Below are positions 60,331-64,000 of a DNA stretch of 64,000 nt, in pieces. The notes beneath the pieces are model-generated. The model was not told the DNA's origin. It saw only the letters and a program-made list of their open reading frames with translations, and did not search any database. How positions within the stretch are numbered: position 1 is the first letter of the stretch; each line of letters begins with the position of its first letter. This DNA comes from Monodelphis domestica. Its lineage: Eukaryota; Chordata; Mammalia; Didelphimorphia; Didelphidae. The stretch is taken from positions 9,806,884-9,870,883 of the forward strand of contig NC_077235.1 in assembly GCF_027887165.1 (NCBI RefSeq). Direction: 5' to 3'. Position numbers and translations under genes: made by a program.

Positions 60331-60555
60331 GTTGTTTTCTGTACCCTCAAGTGCTTTGGCACATATTATCTCTAGACTATCTAGATATTGTTGAAATGGT
60401 TGAACTTCCTCAAGGTGTCAGACTGAAATTTTCAGTTGGAAAGAAGACCCAATAGAGGGGAAATTATATAATTTGATTATGATATGAAATGATTGTCCTC
60501 CCTCCTTCCAGAAATTGAGTATCAGCCCAGACTATTTCCTTCAAATTTCTAAAAG

Positions 60556-60561
60556 TTTATT
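60556..60561 (-). terminator. TMEM35A: Candidate poly(A) signal of TMEM35A
   Basis: tttatt on the plus strand, so AATAAA on the minus strand, about 1.66 kb after the stop. I saw no closer AATAAA or ATTAAA on this strand. Confidence 0.4.
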
Positions 60562-61169
60562 TGGAAAGAATGAGACAAAAAGGGGAGGAGGGAGGGAGCC
60601 ATTTATCAAGAATGGTGACACTTTTTACAAAATGACAATCTCATTCTTCCCCTTCCCTGGCAGAACAACCCCCAAACCATGGAAATTGGTTTACCAACAT
60701 CCAGCAAACCAGCAGTTTCTATCAAAGGAAGCAATTCCTCAGACTGCTCAGCTCAACTGTCACCTTTTCAAATACTCCCCCTCTCTAGTGAAGAGAGATA
60801 TAGATGTAGGGATGGGTCAGGACACTGCTCCTAGTAGCAAACCTGAACCCAGTATAACCTCAGTGCAAAATCAGTAAGAAGGGAGCTTCTGTTTGGCAAG
60901 AAGTTATAGCTTCGCTTGGGCACTTTGGGGATCAATTGGGAAGTAGCACAGCTGGGATTTGAGGACTTCAGGTGCAGAGACATCTATAACAGGGCCACCT
61001 CCTGCTCCCTCAGCTACAAGAGCAGAGTAGAGCAGAGCAGAACAGAGGCTAAATCCTCATCGGTGGCTGAGGAAGCTTGAAGCAAGGCAGCTTTGGGATT
61101 AGGAAAATCAGAAAACAGTGTCTGGAGGCAAGTTGACTGCTCGGGTTGTAGACTATGTAACCATTTGGG

Positions 61170-61350
61170 AAAAGTGGTGCAATGAAAAGAATGGAATTTG
61201 GATTCAGAGAACCAGAATTCAAACCTGGGACAAGTCATTCAAACTTTGGGGGCCTCCCCTCGGTTTGCCATCTTTTTTACAGAAAAGACCCTTTTACGAA
61301 GGGCCTAGAATAATTACTAACATGCCTTCCAGCTCTAAATCTATGATTTA
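61170..61350 (+). mobile_element. MIR-type SINE
   Basis: 'tttggattcagagaaccaga' and 'acatgccttccagctctaaa'. It lies in the predicted TMEM35A 3' UTR, antisense to the gene. Confidence 0.65.
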
Positions 61351-62224
61351 GCAATATAAACCGCTCATTTCTCCACTAAGTTAGAATTGGATTTTCTATT
61401 GACTGCAGGTACTCCTTATTCTAAGTTAATTTAGTATTTAGGTTTTCCAATTTACACGATGGATGAGGGAGGACGCTGATTAATTTTACGTCACCCAACA
61501 CCTCAAATTTAAGAAATTTCTGCACAGGACAAGATTAGTTAGAAGCACCTGCTGGGAAAAGGTGATATTCAAGCCCCAAAGGAAACAAATCCTCTGAGAT
61601 CCAGTGGTAATATCAGGAGATTTCTAGCTAGAAAAGTCATTCCTGGGGGATGGGGAGGCAGAGGGATTAGGGAATGGGGACAGATGACAAAGGAAAGAAC
61701 CCAGAGTCAGTCAAATTGGAGAAGGGCTACATAGCCCTGGGAGGTGTACAACATCAGCCATCTTGTAGGGGCAGCCATCTCAAGCTGTCTTCACCTTGGC
61801 TAGAATGCACCTTGTACATAAAGTGAGGATTACCTGTAGAGGGTGAGGCTGAGACCAAAGCCTCCTCCTCCTACACTCGCATCTTTACACACACAAGTCA
61901 AGCACACATCTCCACATACATACTTTTCCCCCACATACAATATTTGCTGGAATAGTTTGCCACACAAACACCTGAGAAGTAATCTTACACACAATTTACA
62001 TGCAGCCAGATGTGGGAGTGATAAAAGGTGTTGGGTCTATGGCTGGATCAGGAGCTAATTTTAGGGAATAGGGGAACATAAATTTCAGAACCATTACATG
62101 GCATAGGTCCCCCTTTCCCAAAAAAGCAATCAGTTAAGAAATAAAAAGGAACAAAATGCACTGAGATCTTCCTGGGCTACTCAGAGGAAGCTGCCTGGAA
62201 GGTCCACCGTGTAGGGCTGCTTCC

Positions 62225-62599
62225 TTAAGACACTTTGACCTTGACCTTCTTGTGGGGGGCAGCCTGCCCCTCACCACCCCTGGACGAAGCCTTCCTCTCA
62301 ATAAGCTGTTCCTCTGGCTGGCGGGCAATCAGCAGGCGGCAGGTGAGCAAGATCCCGAAGACCAGGGCATGGGCATAACGCTTGAGGGGATCGCCAACCA
62401 GCTGATGGAAGAAGAGCACGACCAACACCAGCAAAAGAAGGAAGAAATTGGCGACATCTTTAGGACGGCCAGGGACCACGGTCATGATGATGCCACAGAT
62501 CACTTCAAGGGTTCCAATGCTTTTTCGGAGAGCAATGGAAGTCACACCCATTTTCTTCAGCAGTGGCAGGGCCCGGACATAACTCTTGTAGGCACGTTT
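62225..62599 (-). CDS. TMEM35A: TMEM35A (NACHO), last coding exon
   Basis: TMEM35A is a small ER membrane protein of the DoxX-like fold that acts as a chaperone for assembly of nicotinic acetylcholine receptors, notably alpha7. The acceptor gttcctattccag starts the exon at [18 protein letters not shown], identical to human apart from the following divergence. Then come [40 protein letters not shown] and [20 protein letters not shown], covering the remaining transmembrane helices, and [14 protein letters not shown]. The C-terminal tail is divergent but ends in the conserved KVKVS. Length is 124 codons plus a TAA stop at 62225-62227. The first coding exon, with the N-terminal helix, must lie right of 64,000. 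Phase 0 at the acceptor. The reading frame is intact. Confidence 0.97.
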   Translation of the reverse strand, partial: KRAYKSYVRALPLLKKMGVTSIALRKSIGTLEVICGIIMTVVPGRPKDVANFFLLLLVLVVLFFHQLVGDPLKRYAHALVFGILLTCRLLIARQPEEQLIERKASSRGGEGQAAPHKKVKVKVS

Positions 62600-64000
62600 C
62601 TGGAATAGGAACATCATAAAGTAGCCATTGTATCAAATCTGGACTTAGATATGGGAATGGAGAAAAATGACCTACAAATTCCTTCTTCCCTGTCACACTC
62701 CTTCCTTACAAGTCAAGGACACATTACCCATCTCCTCATAGTGCTCTCCAAATAAAAGCCCAATAACTAAAATTAAGTCATTAGTGGGCTGGCCAGCAGA
62801 GAGCACAGTGTAATTAATGGCTGAAAGATAAGTCTCAGTGTCAGGACCTACCTGGGAATCCCTGCTGTCAGGGTCCTGCCTTTGACACACACACCAGTGA
62901 AGAAGTTAGTTAGCAGATCCCTAGGCAGAACCCTCAGACTAGGAGTTGCCAACCAACTTCCAAATTCTGCACCCATGGAGGGAATTCCCATTACAGGAGC
63001 CTCTTACCCTGATAAAATCACAGGTCTAGTATGTATGGGTGGCCATATATTTGCGTGCAGGGGTGTGTAGACATGTGTGCATGTTTTATATATGTATACT
63101 GGAAGGATTTGGAAATCCTTTTTGACCCAGGAGTATGCAAAATAGAGTCTGGTATTATGGGCCAGGATGTGTGATTACCACTCATTAAACCAATCCTTGT
63201 AAGCAATTTTCAGGGAGGCAGCAAATCATTCACAAGCTCTGAATTCAAATTCTGACTGCTACTTACAACCTGTGTGACTGGGCAAGTGATTTCATCTCTG
63301 GGTGAAATTGGGCCTCAGTTTCTTAAACTGCAAAACAAAAGAGTTGGATCTGGTGGCTTCTAAGGCCCCTTCCATCTTGAAATCTATCTCCTATGACTCC
63401 TGAAAGTTCCACTTCATTTGCAAAATGGGTTAACCACACCCATATTCTCCAAGGCCTGACAAATTCCTCACAGCACTGATTCTCTTGAAAATTAAAAGAA
63501 AAGAAAACAATAAAGGTGTTATAGTATGTAGTAATTATTCTTATTCTTATTTGGGGATTTTCTGATGTGGAACTTATGATCATTCAGACAAGGATTTTGT
63601 TGAAATTTACCTTCATAGTATCCATAAAGTTGGAAAGTATTTGCTAAACAAATGGTGTAAATGAGATTAAACTGCTCCAGAGAATAAGTGGTCCAGGCAA
63701 CTGCAAACACATCACTGTTATGATTATTACCACTAGCTAGCATTGATACAGTGCTTTAAGGGTTATAAAGCATGCCAAATCTTATCTCATTTGATCTTTT
63801 GAAATGTAGTTTACATCCCCCAAATATGCTAACCTTAAGCCATGCCTATATTCTTTTAAGTACATGCCTAAGAACCTCAACTAGGCTATTTCTAGTTCCT
63901 GTTTGGATTTGCAAACAATAAGCTTGCATGCCTTTTCCTCACTCTTTTGGACTGCCCTGGTCTCCAACTAGTTGGTATATAAAGATGGGCTTGTTGGACT
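62600..64000 (-). other. TMEM35A: TMEM35A intron (right edge of window)
   Basis: Upstream of the last coding exon. Contains a MIR-type SINE and no sign of the first coding exon. Confidence 0.7.
63200..63395 (+). mobile_element. MIR-type SINE
   Basis: 'gggcctcagtttcttaaact' and 'aaggccccttccatcttgaa'. Lies in the TMEM35A intron. Confidence 0.65.

Larger units (their letters stand above)
60540..62224 (-). other. TMEM35A: Predicted 3' UTR of TMEM35A
   Basis: Sequence downstream of the stop codon to the first canonical poly(A) signal on this strand. It contains an old MIR-type SINE copy (about 61170-61350) in plus orientation. The extent rests only on the signal position and is otherwise unsupported. 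Confidence 0.45.

Noticed and set aside
62252-62608. 118-codon plus-strand open frame opposite TMEM35A
   Set aside because: Shadow of the real TMEM35A exon on the other strand; no homology of its own.
1-64000. CRISPR arrays, operons, prophage or other prokaryotic systems
   Set aside because: The split genes with GT/AG introns, SINEs and LINEs show this is mammalian nuclear DNA. No regularly spaced repeat array is present.

Overview
The window is mammalian nuclear DNA, almost certainly from a marsupial and probably X-linked. Two host genes are recognised by their protein sequence. Their minus-strand order (TMEM35A, then CENPI) matches, as I recall it, human Xq22.1. The marsupial reading rests on many copies of a tRNA-derived SINE with the 'accactcttctgccttgg' tail, and on L1 3' ends and hAT mini-elements typical of marsupials. 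I cannot name the species.

Layout, left to right. Positions 1-48,400 hold most of CENPI (centromere protein I), read right to left. A CpG-island promoter and non-coding first exon lie near 48.2-48.5 kb. The start-codon exon is at 46.08-46.26 kb, and 17 further coding exons follow down to 3,358. All 18 coding exons have consensus GT/AG ends and compatible phases, and they give 680 uninterrupted codons. The last coding exon or exons (about 58 residues in human) were not found and probably lie left of position 1. Two introns are about 12-13 kb each and packed with repeats.

Positions 48.6-60.5 kb are intergenic, about 12 kb, where I recall only about 2 kb in human. They are filled with L2/CR1-clade LINEs, L1 and half-L1-like (ORF1-only) sequence, SINEs and small DNA transposons. 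Positions 60.5-62.6 kb are the 3' UTR and last coding exon of TMEM35A (NACHO), also on the minus strand. Sequence from 62.6 kb to the right edge is its intron.

The two genes are neighbours but not functionally linked: CENPI builds the kinetochore, TMEM35A is an ER chaperone for neuronal nicotinic receptors. The most striking non-gene structure is a long, ungapped, ~99% identical inverted repeat (two ~687-bp arms, ~304-bp spacer) inside a CENPI intron at 10.3-12.0 kb. Other observations are several recent L1 insertions with clean target-site duplications (one only 43 bp long), a 5'-end-only L1 fragment, multi-layer nested insertions, a dispersed hAT mini-element family with 8-bp duplications, and a possibly bidirectional promoter. 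I found no unknown protein system, RNA gene or CRISPR array.
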